This document shows, in pieces, positions 42,606-50,388 of a stretch of DNA of 64,000 nucleotides. The notes under the pieces were generated by a model. The model searched no databases. It was given only the letters and a program-made list of their open reading frames with translations, and was not told the DNA's origin. The number at the start of each line of letters is the position of its first letter. Positions within the stretch are counted from its first letter, which is position 1. Both the position numbers and the translations under genes were made by a program. This DNA comes from Rothia sp. P100 (lineage in GTDB: Bacteria > Actinomycetota > Actinomycetes > Actinomycetales > Micrococcaceae). The stretch is taken from NCBI RefSeq assembly GCF_023712425.1, contig NZ_JAMAYG010000003.1, positions 248,001 to 312,000 on the forward strand. The letters run 5' to 3'.

Positions 42606-43679
42606 CTAGTCAGCGAAGGGGTAATCGGTGTAGCCGTGAGCACCTGGGGTATAGAAAGTTTCCATATCCGGGGTGTTGAGTTCCAGGCCCTCACGCCAGC
42701 GGCGCACCAGATCTGGGTTAGCAAGGAGCATACGGCCCACTACCGCGGTGTCTGCCAGGCCCTCTTCAACAATGCACTTCGCCTCTGCCAGGTCAGTGAC
42801 TTCAGTAAAACCGCTGTTGAGCTGGGTGAAACCACCAAAGGTCTTGCGCAGGTGTGCCACGAAATCGCCGGCAATATCGATGTGCAAAATCGACAGGTAC
42901 GCAAGATCCAGGTCAGCTAACCCCTCAAGGAGAGCGTTGTAGGTTGCCAGGGTCTCTTCGCGGTCGTCTTCGATATTGCCCTGGACGTTGTGCTCGGGAG
43001 AGATACGCAGGGCAGTGCGGTCAGCACCAATAGCATCAGCAACCGCGCGCACCACCTCAATGACCAGGCGGGCACGATTAGCCGGCGATCCACCGTACTC
43101 GTCAGTGCGCTGGTTAGCTGAGGGTGTCAAGAACTCGTGCAAGAGGTAGCCGTTAGCGCTGTGTAGCTCCACAGCGTCCATGCCAGCCTCGATAGCGTTG
43201 CGGGCTGCCGTGACAAACTCTTCTACAATGCGGGGCAGCTCCTCGGTGGCCAGGGCACGGGGTTCGGGCACATCTTCTCTGCCGTTGGCCCCATGCAAGG
43301 TCACCCCGGGTGCGATAGCGCTGGGCGCCTCAGCTTGCTCACCATTGTTAATACTGGGCAACGTGAGGCGGCCACCGTGCATAATCTGCATGACGATGGT
43401 GCCACCCTTGGCGTGCACAGCGTCGGTGACACGGCGCCAACCAGCTACCTGCTCGGCGGTGTAGATGCCAGGTTGCCTCACGAAAGCCTGCCCTACGTGA
43501 CTGCTGGCGGTGCCTTCGGTGACGATGAGCCCGGCGGTGGCGCGCTGAGAGTAATACTCTACGTGCAGGTCAGAGGGCACACCGTCAGCGCCGGCGCGGG
43601 AACGGGTGAGAGCTGCCATGGTAATACGATTGGTGAGATTAAGAGCGCCAGCTTGAGCCGGGCTAAAGAGGTCAGTCAT
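42606..43679 (-). CDS. Alkene reductase, old yellow enzyme family (NemA-like)
   Basis: A 357-aa FMN TIM barrel. It starts LFSPAQAGALNLTNRITMAALTR; substrate ligands His and Asn are in VELHSANGYLLHEFL, followed by the SANQRTDEYGGS signature and the C-terminal FMN-phosphate region AVVGRMLLANPDLVRR. Members reduce activated C=C bonds, nitroesters or N-ethylmaleimide using NADPH. It is monocistronic on the minus strand. No TetR-type NemR regulator is adjacent. Confidence 0.93.
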   Translation of the reverse strand: MTDLFSPAQAGALNLTNRITMAALTRSRAGADGVPSDLHVEYYSQRATAGLIVTEGTASSHVGQAFVRQPGIYTAEQVAGWRRVTDAVHAKGGTIVMQIMHGGRLTLPSINNGEQAEAPSAIAPGVTLHGANGREDVPEPRALATEELPRIVEEFVTAARNAIEAGMDAVELHSANGYLLHEFLTPSANQRTDEYGGSPANRARLVIEVVRAVADAIGADRTALRISPEHNVQGNIEDDREETLATYNALLEGLADLDLAYLSILHIDIAGDFVAHLRKTFGGFTQLNSGFTEVTDLAEAKCIVEEGLADTAVVGRMLLANPDLVRRWREGLELNTPDMETFYTPGAHGYTDYPFAD

Positions 43680-43856
43680 TGAATATGCCTTTCACAAATT
43701 GTTTTCACCCCTGCACAACCGCCCGCGGCACCAACCTATTCCCTGAAGACCCCGCTAACTTGTTTTATCTTCTTAAAATGTGCTCAGCACCCTACCCTTT
43801 TTAGCTGGTGGGGGCAGTATTGTTAGAGCAGATATCACTTTTCTCAAGGAGTTCTT

Positions 43857-44885
43857 ATGGCCGGTGGTTTGGCTGCCCTTTTAGATGACGTTGCAGCACT
43901 GGTGCGCCTGACTGCAGCGAGCGTAGATGACATTGCCGCTGCCGCTGGTCGGGCCAGTGCTAAAGCAGCAGGTGTGGTAGTGGACGACGCCGCAGTAACC
44001 CCCCGCTACGTTGAAGGTCTCTCCCCCGCTCGCGAGGTGCCCATCATCAAAAAAATTGCGATGGGTTCACTGCGTAACAAGCTGCTCTTCATCCTGCCGG
44101 CTGCGCTTTTGCTGAGCCAGTTTGTGCCCTGGATGCTAACCCCGCTTTTGATGCTGGGCGGCACCTACCTTTGCTTTGAGGGTGCCGAGAAGGTCATCGA
44201 AGTGCTCTCCAAGAAAGATCACCAGAAGAAGAGCCCCGCTATTAAGCAAGGCCCTGACGCTGAGAAGCAGGTGGTGTCTGGGGCGGTGCGCACCGACTTC
44301 ATTCTTTCCGCCGAAATCATGGTGATTGCACTCAACGAGGTAGCCGCAGAGGGCTTTGTGTCGCGTGCCATCATTCTGGCTGTGGTAGGCGTAGGCATCA
44401 CTGTGCTGGTTTACGGCGCGGTGGCGCTGCTGGTCAAGATGGACGATATTGGGCTTGCGATGGCAAAGCGCGAATCCGCCGGTGCCCAAAAGTTTGGCAT
44501 GGGGCTGGTTAAGGCTATGCCCATCGTGATGAACTTTATTTCTGTCGTTGGTATCTTCGCTATGCTCTGGGTAGGTGGGCACATTATTCTGGTCGGCCTG
44601 GATGAGCTAGGCTGGCACGCCCCCTATGCCTTCGTACACCACATGGAGCACTACGGCGCTGTGGTTCCTACCATCGGTGGGGTACTGGCGTGGTGCATTA
44701 ACACCTTCTTCTCCATGGTGCTGGGCCTGGTGTGGGGTAGCGTTATCGCTGGCATCATGCATTTCCTTCCTTTTGGTCACGGCAAGGGCCACGAAGAAGA
44801 CCACGGGAATGACCATGATGTTGAAACTGACCAGCAGGAGGTAGCCGCCCCCACCGGTGAGCACGGCGGGTCTATAAAAGCCTAA
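43857..44885 (+). CDS. DUF808 family membrane protein (YedI-like)
   Basis: 342 aa. The N-terminal MAGGLAALLDDVAALVRLTA and the ASAKAAGVVVDDAAVTPRYVEG segment are the hallmark of DUF808. About six spans follow, with RTDFILSAEIMVIALNEV between them, and a His/Asp/Glu-rich C-terminal tail (GHGKGHEEDHGNDHDVE) that could bind metal. The function of the family is unknown. It is a single gene with AAGGAG upstream and a strong terminator downstream. Confidence 0.92.
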   Translation: MAGGLAALLDDVAALVRLTAASVDDIAAAAGRASAKAAGVVVDDAAVTPRYVEGLSPAREVPIIKKIAMGSLRNKLLFILPAALLLSQFVPWMLTPLLMLGGTYLCFEGAEKVIEVLSKKDHQKKSPAIKQGPDAEKQVVSGAVRTDFILSAEIMVIALNEVAAEGFVSRAIILAVVGVGITVLVYGAVALLVKMDDIGLAMAKRESAGAQKFGMGLVKAMPIVMNFISVVGIFAMLWVGGHIILVGLDELGWHAPYAFVHHMEHYGAVVPTIGGVLAWCINTFFSMVLGLVWGSVIAGIMHFLPFGHGKGHEEDHGNDHDVETDQQEVAAPTGEHGGSIKA

Positions 44886-44897
44886 ACTTTCTGCGCA

Positions 44898-44942
44898 AGC
44901 CCCGGTGGTTCAGTAATATTCGCTGAACCACCGGGGCTTTGC
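44898..44942 (+). terminator. Intrinsic terminator after DUF808 gene
   Basis: AGCCCCGGTGGTTCAG pairs perfectly with CTGAACCACCGGGGCT, followed by TTG. Confidence 0.85.
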
Positions 44943-45288
44943 TCTATCCAGCTACTGTGACCCGTTCCATGCGCATAGTGAAGATGGGCATGCTATAGTT
45001 ACTCAAGGTTCAACCCCGGCATGGTTGCCGGTGAGCCAAGACCACTGACGTGGCTTTAGGGTTGCCCCGCATCGCTCATACGCGAGGGGCGCTCTCATCT
45101 ATGAATTTCTCAGCTCAGCACTTTGGCACTGACGAGCACAGAGAAAATACTTCATCACCCGCACCCTACGGTGCGCCCCTGCTTTCGTGCACTTTCGTAT
45201 GAAAGCAGGTTTAGCTACGTCCCCTCTGCCCGTACTCGGGCATCATAGGGCTCTAGCCCTATCAGAAGACTAAGAAGGTAAAGAAGAA
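44943..45288 (+). promoter_or_regulatory. Structured leader upstream of the Gp19-like gene
   Basis: After a TATAGT-like box near 44993 comes a series of hairpins: CCGGC..GCCGG (about 45017-45032), AGCCA..TGGCT (45033-45056), GCCCCGC..GCGAGGGGC (45064-45090), CTGCTTTC..GAAAGCAG (45179-45208) and AGGGCT..AGCCCT (45246-45261), before AGAAGG at the next gene. Such a run of helices suggests a cis-regulatory RNA or an independent small RNA. I could not match it to a known riboswitch. No convincing ORF is present. Confidence 0.4.
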
Positions 45289-45684
45289 ATGACTTACGCA
45301 TCCATTAAAAATATTGAAACCGCACTAATGCGCGAGCTGACTGTTCAAGAGGCTCGGTACGCCCCGGCACTGCTAGCTCAGGCCGAACAGCTGATTAGTG
45401 ATCGTGTACCTAGCCTGGATAATCTCTGCGCTTCAGACACTGATTTTGCTGCTACCGTGGCGCAGATTCAGGGTGAAGCCGTTGCCCGCGTCTACCGCGC
45501 TCACCGTGTGGGTGAAGGCACCGGCAGCTACCGTATGAACATTGAGATGGCAGCGCAGATTCTCTACATTAGCGAGGACGAAGCCGCCCGCCTGCGTCGC
45601 AATAGCGGCTTCTCAGCCCGCGACAGCTTCCTGCAGCTGAGCATGATGGCACAGGCTCCCGCCCGTGAGTTCATCGGCGCATAG
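45289..45684 (+). CDS. Phage Gp19/Gp15/Gp42-like protein (head-tail connector family), orphan
   Basis: A 131-aa soluble helical protein. The layout, two helices (VQEARYAPALLAQAEQLISD) then AATVAQIQGEAVARVYRAHR followed by a GTGSYRMNIEM strand, resembles the Phage_Gp19/Gp15/Gp42 family of head-tail connector proteins. No other phage gene is near, so it is an orphan, either a prophage relic kept for another use or a captured gene. A 10-bp hairpin follows the stop. Confidence 0.6.
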   Translation: MTYASIKNIETALMRELTVQEARYAPALLAQAEQLISDRVPSLDNLCASDTDFAATVAQIQGEAVARVYRAHRVGEGTGSYRMNIEMAAQILYISEDEAARLRRNSGFSARDSFLQLSMMAQAPAREFIGA

Positions 45685-45693
45685 TCCGCAATA

Positions 45694-45717
45694 AGCCAAC
45701 TAGCCTGCTAGTTGGCT
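45694..45717 (+). terminator. Hairpin after the Gp19-like gene
   Basis: AGCCAACTAG pairs perfectly with CTAGTTGGCT around CCTG. No T run follows, so termination efficiency is uncertain. Confidence 0.5.
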
Positions 45718-45746
45718 GGGGTGAGTGATTAGCCCAAATACTCGTG

Positions 45747-45789
45747 TGGTCTAAAAAGATAATTCAAAACTGGCACTATTTTTAGACCA
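45747..45789 (+). promoter_or_regulatory. Probable PdxR (MocR-type) operator of pdxS
   Basis: TGGTCTAAAAA (45747-45757) and TTTTTAGACCA (45779-45789) form a perfect 11-bp inverted repeat 25 bp upstream of pdxS. The GTGGTCTA half resembles the PdxR site described in corynebacteria upstream of pdxST. No pdxR gene lies in the window. Confidence 0.6.
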
Positions 45790-45813
45790 GTTATCTGGGG
45801 CACAGTAGAATCC

Positions 45814-46725
45814 ATGACTGAAAACCAGACCACCGAAACCACCGGCTCACCCCTGCTCAAGACCGGGCTAGCTGACATGCTCAAAGGCGGCGTCATCATG
45901 GACGTCGTCACCCCCGAACAAGCAAAAATTGCTGAGGACGCAGGCGCCGTCGCCGTCATGGCACTAGAACGAGTGCCTGCAGACATCCGTGCCCAGGGCG
46001 GTGTCGCACGCATGAGTGACCCCGACATGATTGAAGGCATCATCGATGCCGTCTCCATCCCCGTCATGGCTAAAGCCCGCATCGGCCACTTTGTTGAAGC
46101 CCAAATCCTGCAGCACCTGGGTGTGGACTACATCGACGAATCTGAGGTGCTCTCACCTGCTGACTACGTCAACCACATCGACAAGCAGGGCTTCACCGTG
46201 CCCTTTGTCTGCGGCGCTACCAACCTGGGCGAAGCCCTGCGCCGCATTACCGAGGGTGCCGCCATGATCCGCTCCAAGGGCGAAGCTGGCACCGGCGACG
46301 TTTCAGAAGCCACCAAGCACATCCGCACCATCAAAACCCAGATCGCCGAGCTGCAGGCTCTGCACACTACCGCGCCAGACCTGCTCTACGTCAAGGCTAA
46401 AGAGCTGGCCGCTCCCTACCAGCTGGTTCAAGAAGTAGCGCGCACCGGCAAACTGCCCGTGGTGCTCTTTACCGCTGGCGGCGTCGCTACTCCCGCGGAC
46501 GCTGCCATGATGATGCAGCTGGGCGCTGACGGCGTCTTTGTGGGTTCCGGTATTTTCAAGTCCGGCAACCCCGAGGCACGTGCCAAAGCAATCGTCAAGG
46601 CAACCGCTTTCTACGATGAGCCTGCTGTGGTGGCTGAAGCCTCCCGCGGTTTGGGCGAAGCAATGGTGGGCATCAATGTTTCCGACCTGCCTGCGCCCCA
46701 CCGCCTAGCAGAGCGCGGCTGGTAA
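45814..46725 (+). CDS. pdxS: Pyridoxal 5'-phosphate synthase lyase subunit PdxS
   Basis: A 303-aa TIM-barrel subunit that makes PLP from ribose 5-phosphate, glyceraldehyde 3-phosphate and ammonia. The catalytic lysines are in [19 protein letters not shown] and the phosphate-binding [20 protein letters not shown] follows. The length and [13 protein letters not shown]-like segments are nearly invariant in the family (here [14 protein letters not shown]). It works with PdxT, encoded 170 bp downstream. It is preceded by a PdxR-type inverted repeat. Confidence 0.97.
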   Translation: MTENQTTETTGSPLLKTGLADMLKGGVIMDVVTPEQAKIAEDAGAVAVMALERVPADIRAQGGVARMSDPDMIEGIIDAVSIPVMAKARIGHFVEAQILQHLGVDYIDESEVLSPADYVNHIDKQGFTVPFVCGATNLGEALRRITEGAAMIRSKGEAGTGDVSEATKHIRTIKTQIAELQALHTTAPDLLYVKAKELAAPYQLVQEVARTGKLPVVLFTAGGVATPADAAMMMQLGADGVFVGSGIFKSGNPEARAKAIVKATAFYDEPAVVAEASRGLGEAMVGINVSDLPAPHRLAERGW

Positions 46726-46896
46726 CCGGCAAAAGTTCTCGGCATCTCAGTAAGACACGAGCGGCGGTTTGCCGGTGAGCACCCTTAAACGCCTGCCCCG
46801 AGCCAGCTCATCGTCATACCATCGCCTGCGTCCACCAGTAAAAAACCCCGGAATCATGTTTCCCCAACTTTTTGTAATTACAAGAGGAAGGCGCCT

Positions 46897-47493
46897 ATGA
46901 GCCACCTACCCGGAACCGGTAAAACCGTAGGGATTCTAGCCCTGCAGGGTGGAGTTGCCGAGCACGCAACTCTCTTGGAAAGTCTGGGAGCGCAGGTTCG
47001 GTTAGTTAAAAAGCCTGAGCAGATAGAGGGTCTGGACGCCCTGGTTCTACCCGGCGGCGAATCCACCGTTCTTGACCGTCTCACCCGTCTCTTTGGGCTG
47101 CGTCAGCCCCTGATGGACGCCATAAACGGCGGATTACCCACTCTGGGCACCTGCGCCGGGCTAATTATGCTGGCTGACCGGGTGGAAGACCCGGTAGCAG
47201 GCCAGCAAACCCTTGGGTGCCTGGGCGTGACGGTTCGACGCAATGCTTTTGGCCCGCAGGTCAATTCTGCCGAAACCACTCTTGACTGGGGTAACCAGGG
47301 GAACCAGGTGGGCGTCCGTGCGGCCTTTATTCGCGCACCGTTGATGGTGCAGGCGAGCGCTGGGGTGGACGTGTTGGCCCGCTACCGCGGAGAAATTGTG
47401 GGTGTTCAGCAGGGCAAGATCATCGGCATTTCTTTCCACCCCGAGCTGACCGGCGACACCACGGTGCACCGGCACCTGCTGAGTTTGACCTAA
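46897..47493 (+). CDS. pdxT: Pyridoxal 5'-phosphate synthase glutaminase subunit PdxT
   Basis: A 198-aa class I glutaminase that feeds ammonia to PdxS. The nucleophile Cys is in LGTCAGLIML, the oxyanion segment LPGGEST is present, and the His-Glu pair lies in FHPELTGD. Start TVGILALQGGVAEHATLLESL is typical of PdxT. AGAGGAAG precedes the ATG. The gap to pdxS (170 bp) is longer than usual but on the same strand; a hairpin terminator follows at 47507. Confidence 0.96.
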   Translation: MSHLPGTGKTVGILALQGGVAEHATLLESLGAQVRLVKKPEQIEGLDALVLPGGESTVLDRLTRLFGLRQPLMDAINGGLPTLGTCAGLIMLADRVEDPVAGQQTLGCLGVTVRRNAFGPQVNSAETTLDWGNQGNQVGVRAAFIRAPLMVQASAGVDVLARYRGEIVGVQQGKIIGISFHPELTGDTTVHRHLLSLT

Positions 47494-47506
47494 ACAGTGC
47501 CGTACC

Positions 47507-47535
47507 TGCAACAAAAGAAAGTTGTTGCACTTATT
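47507..47535 (+). terminator. Intrinsic terminator after pdxT
   Basis: TGCAACAA pairs with TTGTTGCA around AAGAAAG, followed by CTTATTTT. The ~650 bp from here to the next confident gene holds only a long hairpin, a doubtful small ORF and a decayed gene tail. Confidence 0.7.
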
Positions 47536-47624
47536 TTACTGAGCGTTAATGAACTGCGCGAGCTGGAACTCGCTCTGGGGTTTACTGGCACTGAATAAGT
47601 AAATACAACCGTTATGAATAAACC

Positions 47625-47665
47625 TCGTCGCTCATGGAAGATACGCTCTCTTCTATGAGCGACGA
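47625..47665. repeat. Inverted repeat of unknown role
   Basis: TCGTCGCTCAT (47625-47635) pairs perfectly with ATGAGCGACGA (47655-47665) over a 19-nt spacer, in a gene-poor stretch. There is no T run. It could be an operator for the small ORF that starts at 47686. Confidence 0.4.
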
Positions 47666-47685
47666 TGTTTATAAGGTAGCAAGAG

Positions 47686-47838
47686 ATGCCAACTTACTCC
47701 TCAGCAAAACACTGCGGGACCGGGTGCTCATGCCCTGCTATTGATGTTATCAATCAGGTATTTACTTCACAGAGCATCCTGGATGAGTCCGGCTATCACT
47801 GGCGCTGGTCTAGTGTGGCATTCTGCTCTAGAAGCTAG
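47686..47838 (+). CDS. Doubtful 50-aa ORF, Cys-rich
   Basis: ATG with AAGG about 10 nt upstream. The product has five Cys, four of them near the ends, including KHCGTGCSC. There is no signal peptide or known domain. It converges with and slightly overlaps the decayed Gly-rich gene tail. It may be a genuine small protein or a chance frame. Confidence 0.25.
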   Translation: MPTYSSAKHCGTGCSCPAIDVINQVFTSQSILDESGYHWRWSSVAFCSRS

Positions 47839-48056
47839 ACCCGCCGCCACCGCCGCTGAAGCCACCGCCGCCCCCAAAGGATGAACCGGAGCTAAACCCG
47901 CTCCCACCGGTTTCATCACTACCGCTACTGGGCGCGACGTTACTACCTGAATAGAGCAGAGGAGCTACCATATAGAAGTGCCAGAAGACCGGCGGTAGCC
48001 AGCAGAAGCAGTGCAGGTTTGCGAGCGGTCATAATTTCCATCTTTTTAGCCGTCAT
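47828..48056 (-). pseudogene. Remnant of a TPM/YgcG-type protein (Gly-rich C-terminal tail), frameshifted
   Basis: On the minus strand an ATG at 48056 opens MTAKKMEIMTARKPALLLLA, a single hydrophobic span that stops after ALFR. In another frame the expected tail continues: GSGFSSGSSFGGGGGFSGGG and on to SSF-stop. Such a membrane span followed by a SSFGGGGGFSGGGG terminus is the signature end of TPM-domain and related membrane proteins. The main domain is missing and a frameshift separates the two pieces, so this is read as a relic. Confidence 0.5.
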
Positions 48057-48139
48057 TGGCAAGCGGTTATATCCACCCTACCCAAGCAGTAGACTCACTA
48101 CCTCCATCGAGCGGAGGATATTAGAGGGGTAGGTGCGCC

Positions 48140-49597
48140 CTAGAAAGTGCTGACGCCGCTTGCCTCCTGGGCACGGTAGGCAAAGTTTTGCAGGACGCCG
48201 CGGAGCCCGGTAGACGCCGGGTGTACCGCATAGTCAACGGTAAAGAGGGCAGGGGCACCGGCGTCATTGGTCCAGATTATCTGCCACATGGCCGCGAACT
48301 CCTCGGCAAGGGGGGAGCTTTCTGGCACCTGCACCCGCAGGCTGGTTTCCAGGTTAAAGCCGCTCACGTTGCGGCGGGTAAAGTTCCCTGACCCGGCAAG
48401 GATCTGGCACTGTGCCGGGGTGAAAACTGCCAGGTACTTGGGGTGGAACTGCTCGCCGTGGGTCTCGTACCAGCGCACCTCTACCCCGGCCTTCACCAGT
48501 TCAGCTGCCACCGGCTTACCCGGTAACCCGGTTTTCCTACGCCCAAAGGCGTCGATGTTCTGGTCCAGAATGACCTGCACCTGCGCACCGCGGGCAGCAG
48601 CACCCTTGAGGGCAGAGATAATGCTGCGTTCAGAAAGGTAGAACATCCCCAGGAGCACCCGGTCACCGGAACCGGCGCCCGCCAGCATCTTCAAGGCAGC
48701 ATCACGAATACCTGTCTCAGTCACCAGCTGAACCTGCGCGCTGCCTGCCGCGGCGGCGTCCTCACCTATCTCAGAATCGAGTGCTAGCCAAGAGGCGAAA
48801 CGCTCAAAGACCGCAGGCTCTCCGCCAGAGAGCCGATACACCGCAGCTTCACTTGCCACTAGATCAGCTAGTACCGGGCCGGTGCCCCAGAACCCCAGGT
48901 TGTTGTTAGGGGCAGAAGCATCGTGCGGGTTAGCTGAGCTGACCACCGCTTCGCGCTCGCTGATAGCCACCTTGCGGTGATTTGCCTTAAAATTCAGCAG
49001 GCGCAGGTAAGAGCCCAGGCTCACCTTGGGAGCAGAAGGAGCGAGTGGATTAGGTAGAACGCCGGGCGGCTCCGGCAAGTGCCGCAGATAGGTGCGGTAG
49101 AAGCTGGAGTAGAGGGGGTGAGAGTCGCGCAGCGGCTCAAGGTTAGTTTCCACCACCTGCACCCCGGCGGCACGCAGAGCCTCAAAATGAGGCTGGGGCG
49201 TGCTGCCGTAGAAAGTGTTCATGGGGTCGGTGATAAGCACTATCGCAACATTTGGCGCGTCCGCTCGCTTAGCCAGGAGGGCGTCGGTCAGCCGCTGGGC
49301 TAGAGCGGGGTAGGTGCCGGCAGGCTGGCTGTAATCGGCGTTGAAGAGGAATATGTCCAGCACCAGGAAGCGTTCGGCTCGGTCAATGAGCTGCTCCACG
49401 GCGTCAAAAATCTGCTGGTCAGAGATGCTTTGCCCATCAGCTCGGTAGGTGAGATCAGCCAGAAGGCGCACCTGCCCCGAGTGGACGCGCCCACTGACAT
49501 TCAGACCGGCGGGTAGGGCACGGCGGGCGGCAGCGACCCCCACCAGTACTGGGGCAGCAAGAAGTGTGGCTGTTGTGAGCTTGGCGATAGGGTGCAT
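48140..49597 (-). CDS. Phospholipase D family protein (cardiolipin synthase-like)
   Basis: 485 aa. A hydrophobic N-terminus (LTTATLLAAPVLVGVAAARR) serves as membrane anchor or signal. Two HKD catalytic motifs are seen: NHRKVAISEREAVVSSANPH near residue 208 and FHPKYLAVFTPAQCQILAGS near residue 400, the second followed by GNF. The family covers cardiolipin synthases, phosphatidyltransferases and nucleases; the IDRAERFLVLDIFLFNADY stretch fits the lipid-acting side. It lies divergent from the TetR gene but well away from its operator. Confidence 0.85.
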   Translation of the reverse strand: MHPIAKLTTATLLAAPVLVGVAAARRALPAGLNVSGRVHSGQVRLLADLTYRADGQSISDQQIFDAVEQLIDRAERFLVLDIFLFNADYSQPAGTYPALAQRLTDALLAKRADAPNVAIVLITDPMNTFYGSTPQPHFEALRAAGVQVVETNLEPLRDSHPLYSSFYRTYLRHLPEPPGVLPNPLAPSAPKVSLGSYLRLLNFKANHRKVAISEREAVVSSANPHDASAPNNNLGFWGTGPVLADLVASEAAVYRLSGGEPAVFERFASWLALDSEIGEDAAAAGSAQVQLVTETGIRDAALKMLAGAGSGDRVLLGMFYLSERSIISALKGAAARGAQVQVILDQNIDAFGRRKTGLPGKPVAAELVKAGVEVRWYETHGEQFHPKYLAVFTPAQCQILAGSGNFTRRNVSGFNLETSLRVQVPESSPLAEEFAAMWQIIWTNDAGAPALFTVDYAVHPASTGLRGVLQNFAYRAQEASGVSTF

Positions 49598-49701
49598 AAA
49601 CCCAATCTATCGGTTAACTCCTGATTTGGTGCACCGTATGTTTGCTTGGCTGGGCCCTAGGAGTACTCCGGTCACCCTAAAACCACCCGTACCCCGCTTG
49701 C

Positions 49702-49746
49702 AGATTTTCCTTACATGTGTAAACTTTACAAACGTAAGGAAAATCT
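49702..49746. promoter_or_regulatory. Long palindromic operator upstream of tetR-yhgE
   Basis: AGATTTTCCTTAC (49702-49714) and GTAAGGAAAATCT (49734-49746) are perfect 13-bp inverted arms; the centre TGTGTAAACTTTACAAA is itself partly palindromic. It ends 15 bp before the TetR start codon and is most likely the autoregulatory site of that protein. Confidence 0.75.
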
Positions 49747-49761
49747 AGGTAGAAGAAACGC

Positions 49762-50331
49762 ATGACCACCGACCCCCGCCCCGCACGCTCCCGCAGCGCC
49801 CTCATCCACGCCATCACCGACGTTCTCACACAGCAAACTCCTGACGCCATCAACATCACAGACATTGTTAAGGCCGCTGGCGTCAGTCGCCCCACCTTCT
49901 ACCAGCACTTCCCAGACACCACGGCACTCACCCGCGCCGCCGCACTTGAAAAGCTGAAAGCAACCTTCGCTGCTATTGACGCACAAAATCTCACCCCCGA
50001 GGCTGAGGGCTTCACCAACCGGTTCACCACCGCTCTCCTCCTCGAGTTACGTGACGATGCCACCTTCTGCCGCAACGTACTCAAAACCGCGGGTGACTCC
50101 GCCCTCATGAGCGAACTCATCAGCTTTCTCAGCACCCGCCTGCTCAACCACTCCCCCTTTGCAGCCGGGGTGCGGCCCAAGGCCACAGAACACGAAAGTT
50201 ACGCCGAGTTTATTGCTGCTGGCATAAGCTGGTCGGCAATGCGCTGGCTGTGCACGGACTTCACCGGAAATAACACCCCCGAGGCTATGGCAGAACGGCT
50301 CACCGCCATGGTCCGCGCAGCAGCCTACTAA
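49762..50331 (+). CDS. TetR family transcriptional regulator
   Basis: 189 aa. The N-terminal helix-turn-helix is ITDIVKAAGVSRPTFYQHFP, typical of TetR (about residues 33-55). The C-terminal effector domain is divergent. It is followed after 57 bp by the large YhgE/Pip-like gene, so the regulator probably represses that membrane protein and itself through the palindrome upstream. The effector is unknown. Confidence 0.92.
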   Translation: MTTDPRPARSRSALIHAITDVLTQQTPDAINITDIVKAAGVSRPTFYQHFPDTTALTRAAALEKLKATFAAIDAQNLTPEAEGFTNRFTTALLLELRDDATFCRNVLKTAGDSALMSELISFLSTRLLNHSPFAAGVRPKATEHESYAEFIAAGISWSAMRWLCTDFTGNNTPEAMAERLTAMVRAAAY

Positions 50332-50388
50332 ACCAGCAGAGCCGAACCTACCTGCCACAAGATTTTAAAAGCCGAAAGAAGATTTAAG

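Noticed and set aside
45005-45020. GGTTCAACCCC, resembling a tRNA T-arm
   Set aside because: No acceptor stem, D-arm or anticodon arm can be folded around it. No tRNA or rRNA gene was seen in the window.
45101-45202. 33-aa ORF inside the structured leader
   Set aside because: No ribosome binding site, and its 3' half forms a perfect hairpin, so RNA structure explains it better.
46776-46901. 41-codon GTG frame ending in ATGA overlap with pdxT
   Set aside because: Arg/Pro-rich composition, no homology recognised and no clear ribosome binding site; likely leader DNA.
47499-47600. 33-codon GTG frame after pdxT
   Set aside because: It overlaps the pdxT terminator stem and lacks a ribosome binding site.
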